64,000 nt of DNA, taken from NCBI RefSeq assembly GCF_008642335.1, contig NZ_CP029191.1:496001-560000 (forward strand). Reading direction: 5' to 3'. Position 1 is the stretch's first letter; each line of letters starts with the position of its first letter. The notes beneath the pieces were generated by a model. That model was not told the DNA's origin, searched no databases, and saw only the letters and a list, made by a program, of their open reading frames with translations. Below, in pieces: positions 44,891-52,743 of the stretch. Source of the stretch: Streptomyces venezuelae. Lineage in GTDB: Bacteria; Actinomycetota; Actinomycetes; Streptomycetales; Streptomycetaceae. The translations under genes and the position numbers were made by a program.

Positions 44891-45467
44891 TCCTCCTCAC
44901 TGTCGCCACGGTTCCCGCCGTATCCGACGTGGGGAGATGACGCCGCCCCGCGCCGTCCACCGGCAGGCCGCGGCCGGCCCACCACTGCACATGCCTGCAA
45001 TAGGTACGCAGTTGCGAGCGCTTTTCAGCACTGGACACTCATCACAGTACCCAGACGTTTCAAGCGACTTCAACCATTCCGCTTGACGCGACGCGTTCAG
45101 GCCGAGCGGCCCGAAAAAGACGTCGGCACACCCCTCGACACTGTTGATTTAATTTTCAACTCACGGCTATTCGGGCGACCGGGAGGCGGACTTTCCTTTC
45201 GGGGTGAAAACCAGTAGCTTCCTTGCCACGGCACGCCCGCCTCGCCCACCGCCACCCCATGGCGTGCCGGGTGATCCGCTCGCGCGGCCGCCTCCGGCGA
45301 GACTGCCCATTCCGGCCGGAACGAATTCACATTGACGGCCGGAAAACCCTGTGAGCCGCTCGCCCATATTTTCACTGAGTGCTGGCCGAAAACCATGCGT
45401 CGCTTACCTTTTCCGGACCTCTCCGGGCCCGGAGACGCTGCGGCCCCGACACGGACAAGGAGCGCCG
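44891..45467. promoter_or_regulatory. divergent control region between the regulator and the exporter genes
   Basis: This 577-bp gap has an AT-richer middle (about 45,000-45,200) and no credible gene. It holds two ttcaa motifs ten bases apart (45059-45063 and 45069-45073) and an AT-rich inverted repeat at 45143-45160 (gttga, eight bases, tcaac). Promoters for both the regulator (minus) and the exporter operon (plus) are expected here. Confidence 0.5.
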
Positions 45468-47306
45468 ATGACCGCCGAGACCATGGCGGGCGCCACGGCA
45501 GCCGAAGACACCGACGACGACGCCGACCGGCGCAGCGTCCCCCGCTGGCTGCTCGCACAGATGCGGCCCTTCAGGCCGTACATCGCCCTGTTCCTGCTGG
45601 GCAGCCTCGCCTGGCAGGCGCTGACCGCGGCGATCCCGCTGGTCACCGGTCTGGCCTTCGACGCCGTCCTCGACCAGGACGACGGATCACCCGACTTCGG
45701 CACGTTCCACGCCATCGCCGCCGGTCTCTTCGCACTCGTGGTCGTCCGCGCGGTGGGCGGCATCATGTCCACGTACAGCCTGGAGTCCTTCGCCAGCGGA
45801 CTCGAACGCAACGCGCGCGCCCAGGTCTTCGCCAGTCTGCTGCGCAAGAGTCAGGGCTACTTCAACCGGCGGCGGGTCGGCGACCTGTCCGCACGGGCCA
45901 CCGGCGACGCGGAGTCGCTGAACCTGATGGTCTCGCCGGGCTTCGACCTGGCCGTCGATCTCGCGCTGAACATCCTGATGCCGATCGTGTTCATCGCGCT
46001 GGTGGACCCGCGGCTGCTGGTCTCCCCCGTCGTCTTCGTCCTGCTGTTCGCCGTGGCGCTCGCCGAACACGGACGGCGTCTGGAGCCCGTGTCCGACACG
46101 GCGCGCGAACGCTTCGGCGACATGACGGCCCAGGCGTCGGAGAGCATCGCCGGCATCGAGGTCGTGGGGTCGACCGGCGGAGCCGACCAGGAACGCGCCC
46201 GGTTCACCGATCTCGCCCGCGCGTACCGGGACGCCTCCGTACGCCAGATCCGCACCCAGGCACTCGCCCTGTCCCCGCTGCTCCTGACGCTCGCCACCGT
46301 CGGCGCCCTGGTGCACTCCGTGATCCTGCTGCGCGACGGCTCCCTCAGCATCGGCGAACTCGTCGCCGTCCTGGGGCTGATGGGCACCCTGCGCGCCCCC
46401 ACCCAGCTGGCGTCGTTCAGCCTCGGGCTCATCTATCTCGGCATGGCGGGAGCGCAGCGCATCAAGGAGGTCGTCGACGACCCCGAGGGCGAGGACGAGC
46501 GGGGCGGCCGCCACACCGCGCCCGTCGTCGGCGAAGTCGCCATGGAGAACGTCACGTTCGGCTACGAACCCGGAAAGCCCGTGCTGCGCGACGTGTCGTT
46601 CCGGGTGGCGCCCGGCACCACCGTGGCCATCGTCGGCGCCACGGGCAGCGGCAAGTCCACCCTCCTGCACCTGCTGAACCGCACCTACACACCGGACGAG
46701 GGACGCGTCCTCGTCGACGGCGTCCCCACCACGGACTGGGACATCGGGGCGCTGCGCTCGCGCACCTCCGTCATCGAGCAGGACGTGATGCTCTTCTCCC
46801 GCTCCATCGCGGAGAACCTGAGCCTCGGTTCGGACGACGGGACGGACCGCTCCCGTATCGAGGCCGCGGCCCGCATCGCGCAGGCGCACGACTTCATCAC
46901 GGCGACCGAGAACGGCTACGACACCGTCATCGGCGAACGCGGCGTCACCCTCTCCGGCGGACAGCGCCAACGCCTCGCCATCGCACGCGCGCTGATCGCC
47001 GACCCGCGCATCCTCGCCGTGGACGACGCGACCAGCGCCGTCGACAGCGCCACCGAGTACGAGGTGCAGCGCGCCATGCGGCAGGCCTCGGACGGGCGGA
47101 CCACGTTCCTCGTCACACCCCGGCTGTCCCGCATCCGGGCGGCCGACCACATCCTCGTCCTGGACGCCGGCCGGATCGTCGACCAGGGCAGTCACGAACA
47201 GCTACTGCGGGACTGTTCCCTGTACCGCAGGATCTTCGCGCCCTATCTGAGCACGCCGGCACCCGGCGGCCCGGACTCCGCGGGCGCCAAGGAGGAGAGC
47301 CACTGA
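45468..47306 (+). CDS. ABC exporter subunit with degenerate ATPase site
   Basis: The 612-residue protein is a half-transporter: six transmembrane helices (about 38-330), then an ATPase domain with Walker A GATGSGKST (about 390) and signature LSGGQRQR. At the catalytic position after Walker B it has Asp520 (VDDATSAVD) instead of Glu, and in the H-loop it has Pro551 (VTPRLS) instead of His. Its own ATP site should therefore be non-hydrolytic. It pairs with the next gene's product as an asymmetric exporter for the pyrrolamide, giving export and self-resistance. AAGGAG precedes ATG 45468. Confidence 0.93.
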   Translation: MTAETMAGATAAEDTDDDADRRSVPRWLLAQMRPFRPYIALFLLGSLAWQALTAAIPLVTGLAFDAVLDQDDGSPDFGTFHAIAAGLFALVVVRAVGGIMSTYSLESFASGLERNARAQVFASLLRKSQGYFNRRRVGDLSARATGDAESLNLMVSPGFDLAVDLALNILMPIVFIALVDPRLLVSPVVFVLLFAVALAEHGRRLEPVSDTARERFGDMTAQASESIAGIEVVGSTGGADQERARFTDLARAYRDASVRQIRTQALALSPLLLTLATVGALVHSVILLRDGSLSIGELVAVLGLMGTLRAPTQLASFSLGLIYLGMAGAQRIKEVVDDPEGEDERGGRHTAPVVGEVAMENVTFGYEPGKPVLRDVSFRVAPGTTVAIVGATGSGKSTLLHLLNRTYTPDEGRVLVDGVPTTDWDIGALRSRTSVIEQDVMLFSRSIAENLSLGSDDGTDRSRIEAAARIAQAHDFITATENGYDTVIGERGVTLSGGQRQRLAIARALIADPRILAVDDATSAVDSATEYEVQRAMRQASDGRTTFLVTPRLSRIRAADHILVLDAGRIVDQGSHEQLLRDCSLYRRIFAPYLSTPAPGGPDSAGAKEESH

Positions 47307-49165
47307 TGGCGCATCTGCTGGAGGGCATCGACCCGGAGGACTACGACCGCCGCTACGGCGACCGCGAGCTGGCCCGCCGTATCGCCCCGTACTTCCGCGG
47401 CAAGGGCCGGGCCGTGGTCTTCGTGACCCTCGCCGTGATCGTCGCCGCCACGGCGGGCAGCGCCGTGCCGCTGCTCCTCGCCCGGACCGTCGACTCGGCC
47501 CTGGAGGACGACGGCGACGGCCGTCTCGCGTGGCTGGTCGCGGCCATCCTCGTCGCCGGCATCGCCGCCTGGCTGCTGAACCTCCTCCAGGAGCGCGCGG
47601 CCGGAACCATGGCGGGTGACGTCGTGCTCAAGCTGCGAGAGCGGGCGTTCGCGGCGGCCATGCGCCAGGACATGGCGTTCCACGACGCCCACCCCACCGG
47701 GGTCGTCGTCAGCCGCGTCACCAACGACACCCAGGCCTTCGCGACACTCATCACCCTGATGCTGAGCCTGCTCGGCCAGGTACTGATGATCGTGATCCTG
47801 CTGACCGCCCTGTTCGTCATCAATGTGCCGCTGGCCCTGGTGACGGCCTTCGTGGCCGCGGTCATCGTCGCCGTCAGCCTCGCCTTCCGGCGCGCTGCGC
47901 GCAACGCCTCGCTCCGCCAGCAGCAGGCCCTGGCCGAGGTCAACGGTTATGTGCAGGAGACGCTGCGGGGCATCGCCGTGGCGCGCAACCACAGCCACCA
48001 GCAGTCCGCGCAGTCCGGCCTGGACGACGTCAACGACCGGTGGTTCAAGGCCAGCGTGCGACTGAACCGCCTGTTCAGCGGCATCTTTCCGCTGCTGATC
48101 TCCCTGACGGGGCTCGGCACGGTCGCGGTGGTCCTGGTGGGCGGGCACGGCGTCGACTCGGGCTCGGTGACGGCGGGCGAGTGGGTGCTGTTCCTGGAGG
48201 CCCTGGCCCTGTTCTGGTCGCCGCTCACCAGCATCGCCTCCTTCTGGAGCCAGCTCCAGCAGGGCCTGGCCGCGGGCGAGCGGGTCTTCGCCCTCGTCGA
48301 CCGCGAGTCGACGGTGCGCCAGCTCGACCGGGTCCCGGTGCCGCGCCTGCGCGGTGAGATCACCCTGCGCGACGTCCACTTCGGCTACGACGACGAGCAC
48401 CCCGTGCTCAACGGCGTGAGCCTCGACATCCCCGCGGGCCGCACCGTGGCGCTCGTCGGCCACACGGGCGCCGGCAAGTCGAGCGTGGTGCGGCTGATCA
48501 TGCGCGCGTACGAATTCCAGAAGGGGAGCATCGAGGTCGACGGTCTCGACGTGCGCACCCTGGACCTCGACCAGTACCGGCGCTGCCTCGGTGTGGTGAC
48601 GCAGACGCCGTTCCTCTTCTCCGGGACGGTCGCGGACAACATCGCCCGCGGCCGGCCGGGCGCCGGACGCGACGAGATCGAGGCCGCGGCGCGCGCGGTG
48701 GCGGGCGGCGACTGGCTCGAGCAGCTCGCGGAGGGCCTGGACACGCCCACCGACGAGGGCGGCCGGAACCTGTCGACCGGCCAGCGGCAGATCGTCGCGC
48801 TCGCCCGCGTCTTCCTCCAGGACGCCCCCGTCCTGATCCTCGACGAGGCCACCGCCAGCATCGACCCGCTGACGGAGGCCCAGATCCAGGAGGGCCTGGA
48901 GGCGCTCGCCGCGGACCGCACGACGATCGTCGTCGCGCACCGCCTGCCCACGGTCCGCAAGGCGGACACGATCGTCGTCGTCGACGAAGGCCGGATCATC
49001 GAGGAGGGCGACCACGCCACGCTCCTCGGCCAGGGCGGGGCGTACCGGCGCCTCTACGACCGCTACTTCCGCCACCAGCGCCCCGACGAGGACCCCGCGG
49101 AGCCCACGGACCCCGCAGCCCCCGCCGATCGAGAGGAGAGCGTGGTCGATGGACAACGCGTCTGA
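47306..49165 (+). CDS. ABC exporter subunit with catalytic ATPase site
   Basis: The 619-residue partner has six transmembrane helices (about 35-320) and an ATPase domain with Walker A GHTGAGKSS, Walker B with the catalytic Glu514 (LILDEATAS) and H-loop His545 (VVAHRLP). Its signature is LSTGQ (489-493) rather than LSGGQ. That loop faces the partner's degenerate site, so all deviations fall in one of the two ATP sites, as in TM287/288- or TAP-like exporters. The start overlaps the previous stop by one base (TGATG). A charged C-terminal tail follows residue 590. Confidence 0.93.
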   Translation: MAHLLEGIDPEDYDRRYGDRELARRIAPYFRGKGRAVVFVTLAVIVAATAGSAVPLLLARTVDSALEDDGDGRLAWLVAAILVAGIAAWLLNLLQERAAGTMAGDVVLKLRERAFAAAMRQDMAFHDAHPTGVVVSRVTNDTQAFATLITLMLSLLGQVLMIVILLTALFVINVPLALVTAFVAAVIVAVSLAFRRAARNASLRQQQALAEVNGYVQETLRGIAVARNHSHQQSAQSGLDDVNDRWFKASVRLNRLFSGIFPLLISLTGLGTVAVVLVGGHGVDSGSVTAGEWVLFLEALALFWSPLTSIASFWSQLQQGLAAGERVFALVDRESTVRQLDRVPVPRLRGEITLRDVHFGYDDEHPVLNGVSLDIPAGRTVALVGHTGAGKSSVVRLIMRAYEFQKGSIEVDGLDVRTLDLDQYRRCLGVVTQTPFLFSGTVADNIARGRPGAGRDEIEAAARAVAGGDWLEQLAEGLDTPTDEGGRNLSTGQRQIVALARVFLQDAPVLILDEATASIDPLTEAQIQEGLEALAADRTTIVVAHRLPTVRKADTIVVVDEGRIIEEGDHATLLGQGGAYRRLYDRYFRHQRPDEDPAEPTDPAAPADREESVVDGQRV

Positions 49166-50708
49166 GCACAAGGCCGACGGGCCCGTCCCCGCGACCCTCC
49201 ACGAACTGCTGGACAGCGCCGCCCGAACTCGCCCCCACGCCGTGGCCGTTCGCGGTGAGGACGCCGTCCTGACCTACGGCGAGCTGCACGGGAAGGCGCG
49301 GGCCGCCGCGTGCCGGTTCAGGGCGCTCGGGGTCGCCGAGCACGGCACGGTGGCCCTGCTCCTGGAGAACACCCCGGACTGCGTCGTCGCGCTCCTCGCC
49401 GCGGCCCGCCTCGGACTGCGTCTCGCCCCGCTGGAACCCGGCACCCAGGTGCCTCAACTCAGCGTGATACGCGAAAAGTTGGGCCCACTGTCCGTCTTGG
49501 GGCACGCCGCGAGGCTCGCCGCGCTGGAGGGCACGAAAGGCCCGGCCCCCCTCGACTGCGCGTTCGTCCCCGTCGAGGACCCAGGAGGCGACGCACCCAC
49601 CTGGGAAGCTCGGGGCGACGAACCCTCCGCCCCCGACGCCCCCTTCCTCCACCAGTACACGTCCGGCTCGACCGGAGAGCCCAAGGTGGCCGTCCACACG
49701 CAGCGCAACCTCGTCAACGGCGGTGACATCTACGCCCGTTCCTACGGGATCACCGAGGACGACCGCATCCTGACCGCCGTCCCCCTGCTGCACTCCTTCG
49801 GCCTGGTGGCCGGACTGGTCACGGCGCTGCGCGCAGGCGCGGAGCTCGTCCTCCTAGGCCGTTTCACCCCCGCGCGGCTCCTGCGTGCCCTGGACGAGCA
49901 CGCCTGCACGGTCCTGGTCGCCGCCCCCATGGCGTACGACCTGACGACGCGCGCGGCCGGTGCGGGCCCGTCCGTGCCCCGCGCACTCCGCCTGTGCCTG
50001 TCCTCGGGGGCCGCGTTGCCGCCCGCCGTGGCGCGGCGGGCGAAGGAACGGCTCGGCCTGGACATCCAGCAGGTCTACGGCTGCACGGAAGCGGGAGTCA
50101 TCGCCGCCCGGCACCCGCAGGACGGCTCGGCGGCGGACGGCTCTGCGGCGGACCTCGGTGTGGGCCGGCCCATGCCCGGCGTGCGGATCCGTGTCGTCGA
50201 CGAGCGGGGGGACGAGGTGGCGCCCGGCGAGGAAGGGGCGCTGCTGGTACGGACGCCCGCGATGTTCACGCACTACCTCGGGCACGCCGACGCCACGCGG
50301 GAGGCCTTCACCGACGGCTGGTACCGGACCGGCGACGTGGCCCGCGTCGGCCCCGCGGGCCACCTGCACCTGGTCGGGCGGAAGGACTCCTTCATCAACG
50401 TGGGCGGCAAGAAGGTGAACCCCGTCGAGGTGGAGCAGGCCCTGCTGGACCACCCCTCGGTCGTCGAGGCGGTGGTCTGGGGCGAGCCGACCGACGACGG
50501 CGGCGAGCGCGTACGGGCGTCCGTGGTGACGCGGCCCCCGCTGTCGGCGACGGAGCTGACGTCCCACTGCCGCGCCCGGCTCCTGCCCCACCAGGTGCCC
50601 GCCGAGGTCGACTTCGTGGCCTCGCTGCCGAAGAGCCCGATGGGCAAGGTCAGGCGCGCCGCGGTGCGGACCGCGGCCCGCACCGCGTCGTCCGTCAGGC
50701 GGTTCTAG
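49149..50708 (+). CDS. stand-alone AMP-forming acyl ligase, proposed pyrrole-carboxylate activating enzyme
   Basis: The 519-residue ANL-family enzyme has the P-loop YTSGSTGEPKVAVH (about 177-190), the A5-type YGCTEAG, the A7-type DGWYRTGDVARVG, and the final catalytic Lys in LPKSPMGKVRR. It has no carrier domain. Acyl-CoA-synthetase-like Cgc22 of the congocidine pathway activates 4-acetamidopyrrole-2-carboxylate or its deacetylated form for loading on the carrier protein, and this enzyme is its likely counterpart. It overlaps the exporter gene by 17 bp and ends 14 bp inside the convergent STAS gene. Confidence 0.87.
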   Translation: MDNASEHKADGPVPATLHELLDSAARTRPHAVAVRGEDAVLTYGELHGKARAAACRFRALGVAEHGTVALLLENTPDCVVALLAAARLGLRLAPLEPGTQVPQLSVIREKLGPLSVLGHAARLAALEGTKGPAPLDCAFVPVEDPGGDAPTWEARGDEPSAPDAPFLHQYTSGSTGEPKVAVHTQRNLVNGGDIYARSYGITEDDRILTAVPLLHSFGLVAGLVTALRAGAELVLLGRFTPARLLRALDEHACTVLVAAPMAYDLTTRAAGAGPSVPRALRLCLSSGAALPPAVARRAKERLGLDIQQVYGCTEAGVIAARHPQDGSAADGSAADLGVGRPMPGVRIRVVDERGDEVAPGEEGALLVRTPAMFTHYLGHADATREAFTDGWYRTGDVARVGPAGHLHLVGRKDSFINVGGKKVNPVEVEQALLDHPSVVEAVVWGEPTDDGGERVRASVVTRPPLSATELTSHCRARLLPHQVPAEVDFVASLPKSPMGKVRRAAVRTAARTASSVRRF

Positions 50709-51087
50709 CCTGTTCGAGCGTGGGGTGGCAGGGGATCACCGCGTCGAGACCGATGAGCTGGATGACGCGCAGCACGGACTCGCTGGGGGCGGCGATGCGC
50801 AGCCATCCCGCTGCTTCCTTGACGGTGTGGTGTGCGGCGATGAAGACGTTGATGCCGCTGGAGTCCATGAAGGTCACGTCGCTGAGGTCGACGACGGTCC
50901 GGGGCGGCGGCGTGCCGTCCTCGGGAATCAGGGCTTGATGGAACTCGTCCTTGACGGCGTGGTCGATCTCGCCGTGCAGTGCGACGACGCGGACGCCGTC
51001 GACGGCGGAGCGCACGACCGAAAGGCGGCCGTGCCTGGTCTGTTCGCTCTGCCTGCCGTGTCGGCCGGGGCTCGGGGTGTCGGCCAC
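50695..51087 (-). CDS. STAS-domain anti-sigma-factor antagonist
   Basis: The 130-residue protein has one STAS domain with the phosphorylation motif VDLSDVTFMDSSGINVF (Ser in DSSG) and GEIDHAVKDEF. Such proteins bind anti-sigma kinases and free a SigB/SigF-like sigma factor when unphosphorylated. GTG 51087 was chosen for the GAGGAG site directly upstream. No kinase or sigma gene is adjacent. It marks the right border of the pyrrolamide cluster. Confidence 0.9.
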   Translation of the reverse strand: MADTPSPGRHGRQSEQTRHGRLSVVRSAVDGVRVVALHGEIDHAVKDEFHQALIPEDGTPPPRTVVDLSDVTFMDSSGINVFIAAHHTVKEAAGWLRIAAPSESVLRVIQLIGLDAVIPCHPTLEQARTA

Positions 51088-51245
51088 GTTCTCCTCGACG
51101 GTACCTAGGTCGTGCCACGTTCCGGGTGTGTCGTGCCGGACCGAGTCTGCCCCATTTCCACCGGCCGACGCGGGGAATCGGGAGGAAGTCCCCCTGTGGG
51201 TATGGGTGTAGGCGCAAGCCTGTCGTGCAGGAGGGAAGACCACGT

Positions 51246-52208
51246 ATGACCGAACAGACCGACGTATCCGCCGGGCGGCCGCTGTACGGGTGCATGGGGC
51301 TCGGCGGCACCTGGGACGACGCCCCGTACACCGCCGCGGACATCGCCCACGCCGAAGCCGCCGTCGAGGCCGCGCTGGACATCGGCATCACGGTGTTCGA
51401 CCACGCCGACATCTACCGTCGCGGAAAGTCGGAGGCGGTCTTCGGCGAACTCCTCGGCAGGGCCGCCGGGCTGCGGGAGCGGATCGTCCTGCAGACCAAG
51501 TGCGGCATCCGGCAGGCCGACGGGCGCCACCCCGGCATGTACGACCTGCGGTCCCGGCACATCGTGCGGTGCGTCGAGGAGAGCCTCACCCGGCTGCGCA
51601 CCGACGTCATCGACGTACTGCTGCTGCACCGTCCCGATCCGCTGGCCGACCCGCAGGACACCGCGAAGGCGCTCACCTCGCTGCACGGGCAGGGGCTCGT
51701 GCGCCGCTTCGGCGTGTCCAACATGAGCGCCGCACAGATCGAGCAGCTGCAGGCCCACCTCGACCTGCCGCTGGTCGCCGACCAGCTGGAGATGAGCCTC
51801 GGCAGCCGGGACTGGGTCGAGGCGGGCGTCCTCGTGAACACACCGGCCGCGGCGGAGAACGGCTTCCCGCACGGGACCGTCGAGTACTGCGGGGCGCGCG
51901 GGATCCAGCTCCAGGCCTGGGGCGCCCTCGCCCAGGGCCGCTACACCGGTCCCCCGCAGGCCACCGGCGCCCGGGACGCGGCGGCCGCCGAGCTCGTCGC
52001 CGGCCTCGCCGAGCGCAAAGGGACGACGCCGGAGACGATCCTGCTGTGGTGGCTCCAGCGCCACCCGGCCCGCGTCGCCCCGGTCATCGGCACCAGCCGT
52101 CCCGAGCGCATCCGCGCCTGCCGTGACGCCGTCGTCCATGAACCCGGACTCACCCACGAGGAGTGGTACGAGCTGTGGGTCGCCGCCCGCGGCGGCCCCC
52201 TGCCCTGA
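51246..52208 (+). CDS. aldo/keto reductase
   Basis: The 320-residue protein has the AKR barrel with its catalytic tetrad visible: Asp and Tyr in FDHADIYRRGKSE (about 50-62), Lys in LQTKCG (about 86) and His in LLLHRPDP (about 121). The NADPH-binding end PVIGTSRPERI is present. It resembles the YdhF-like oxidoreductases that reduce unidentified carbonyl compounds. The gene stands alone, just right of the cluster border. Confidence 0.9.
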   Translation: MTEQTDVSAGRPLYGCMGLGGTWDDAPYTAADIAHAEAAVEAALDIGITVFDHADIYRRGKSEAVFGELLGRAAGLRERIVLQTKCGIRQADGRHPGMYDLRSRHIVRCVEESLTRLRTDVIDVLLLHRPDPLADPQDTAKALTSLHGQGLVRRFGVSNMSAAQIEQLQAHLDLPLVADQLEMSLGSRDWVEAGVLVNTPAAAENGFPHGTVEYCGARGIQLQAWGALAQGRYTGPPQATGARDAAAAELVAGLAERKGTTPETILLWWLQRHPARVAPVIGTSRPERIRACRDAVVHEPGLTHEEWYELWVAARGGPLP

Positions 52209-52272
52209 CCGGGCGCGCCGCGAAGGCGGGCGGGGACGGGTGGGATCGTGGCCGCCGCGGTAGGCATGCACC

Positions 52273-52743
52273 GTGCAGACCTTCCTCCCGTACCCCGAAT
52301 TCACGCGGTCCGCCGCGGCCCTCGACCAGGCCCGCCTGGGCAAACAGCGCGTCGAGGCCCTCCAAGTGCTGCGCGGTCTGACCGTGCCCGGCTACGGCTG
52401 GCGGCACCACCCCGCGGTCCGCATGTGGACCGGCTACGAGGAAGCCCTCGTCCGCTACGGCCTCGACGTGTGCGCGGTATGGGTGGCGGAGGGCCGCAGC
52501 GACACCTGCGCCACCACGCTGGTCACGGACTTCTCCGAGCACCGGCCGGGCTCCGTCGTGCGCCACCAGGAGGAGCTCGCCGACGAGGGCGAGCTGCCGC
52601 CCTGGCTCGGGGACCCCGCCTTCCACCTCAGCCATCAGTCGGCGCTGGTGCGCAAGGCGCCGGAGGTCTACGCCCCGCTCTTCCCCGGCGTCCCCGACGA
52701 CCTGCCCTACCTGTGGCCGTCCTCCGACCGGTCCACCGCGTAG
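52273..52743 (+). CDS. MSMEG_6728-type protein, Pyr_excise-like
   Basis: The 156-residue protein has the features of the actinobacterial family related to T4 pyrimidine-dimer glycosylase: LDQARLGKQRVEALQVLRGL near the start, GWRHHPAVRMWTGYEEALVRYG in the middle and LSHQSALVRKAPEVYAPLF near the end. T4 endonuclease V uses an N-terminal Thr as catalyst; here residue 2 is Gln and Thr is third, so DNA glycosylase activity is not assured. Its last 37 bp overlap the convergent xanthine-dehydrogenase gene. GTG 52273 is the start. Confidence 0.8.
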   Translation: MQTFLPYPEFTRSAAALDQARLGKQRVEALQVLRGLTVPGYGWRHHPAVRMWTGYEEALVRYGLDVCAVWVAEGRSDTCATTLVTDFSEHRPGSVVRHQEELADEGELPPWLGDPAFHLSHQSALVRKAPEVYAPLFPGVPDDLPYLWPSSDRSTA

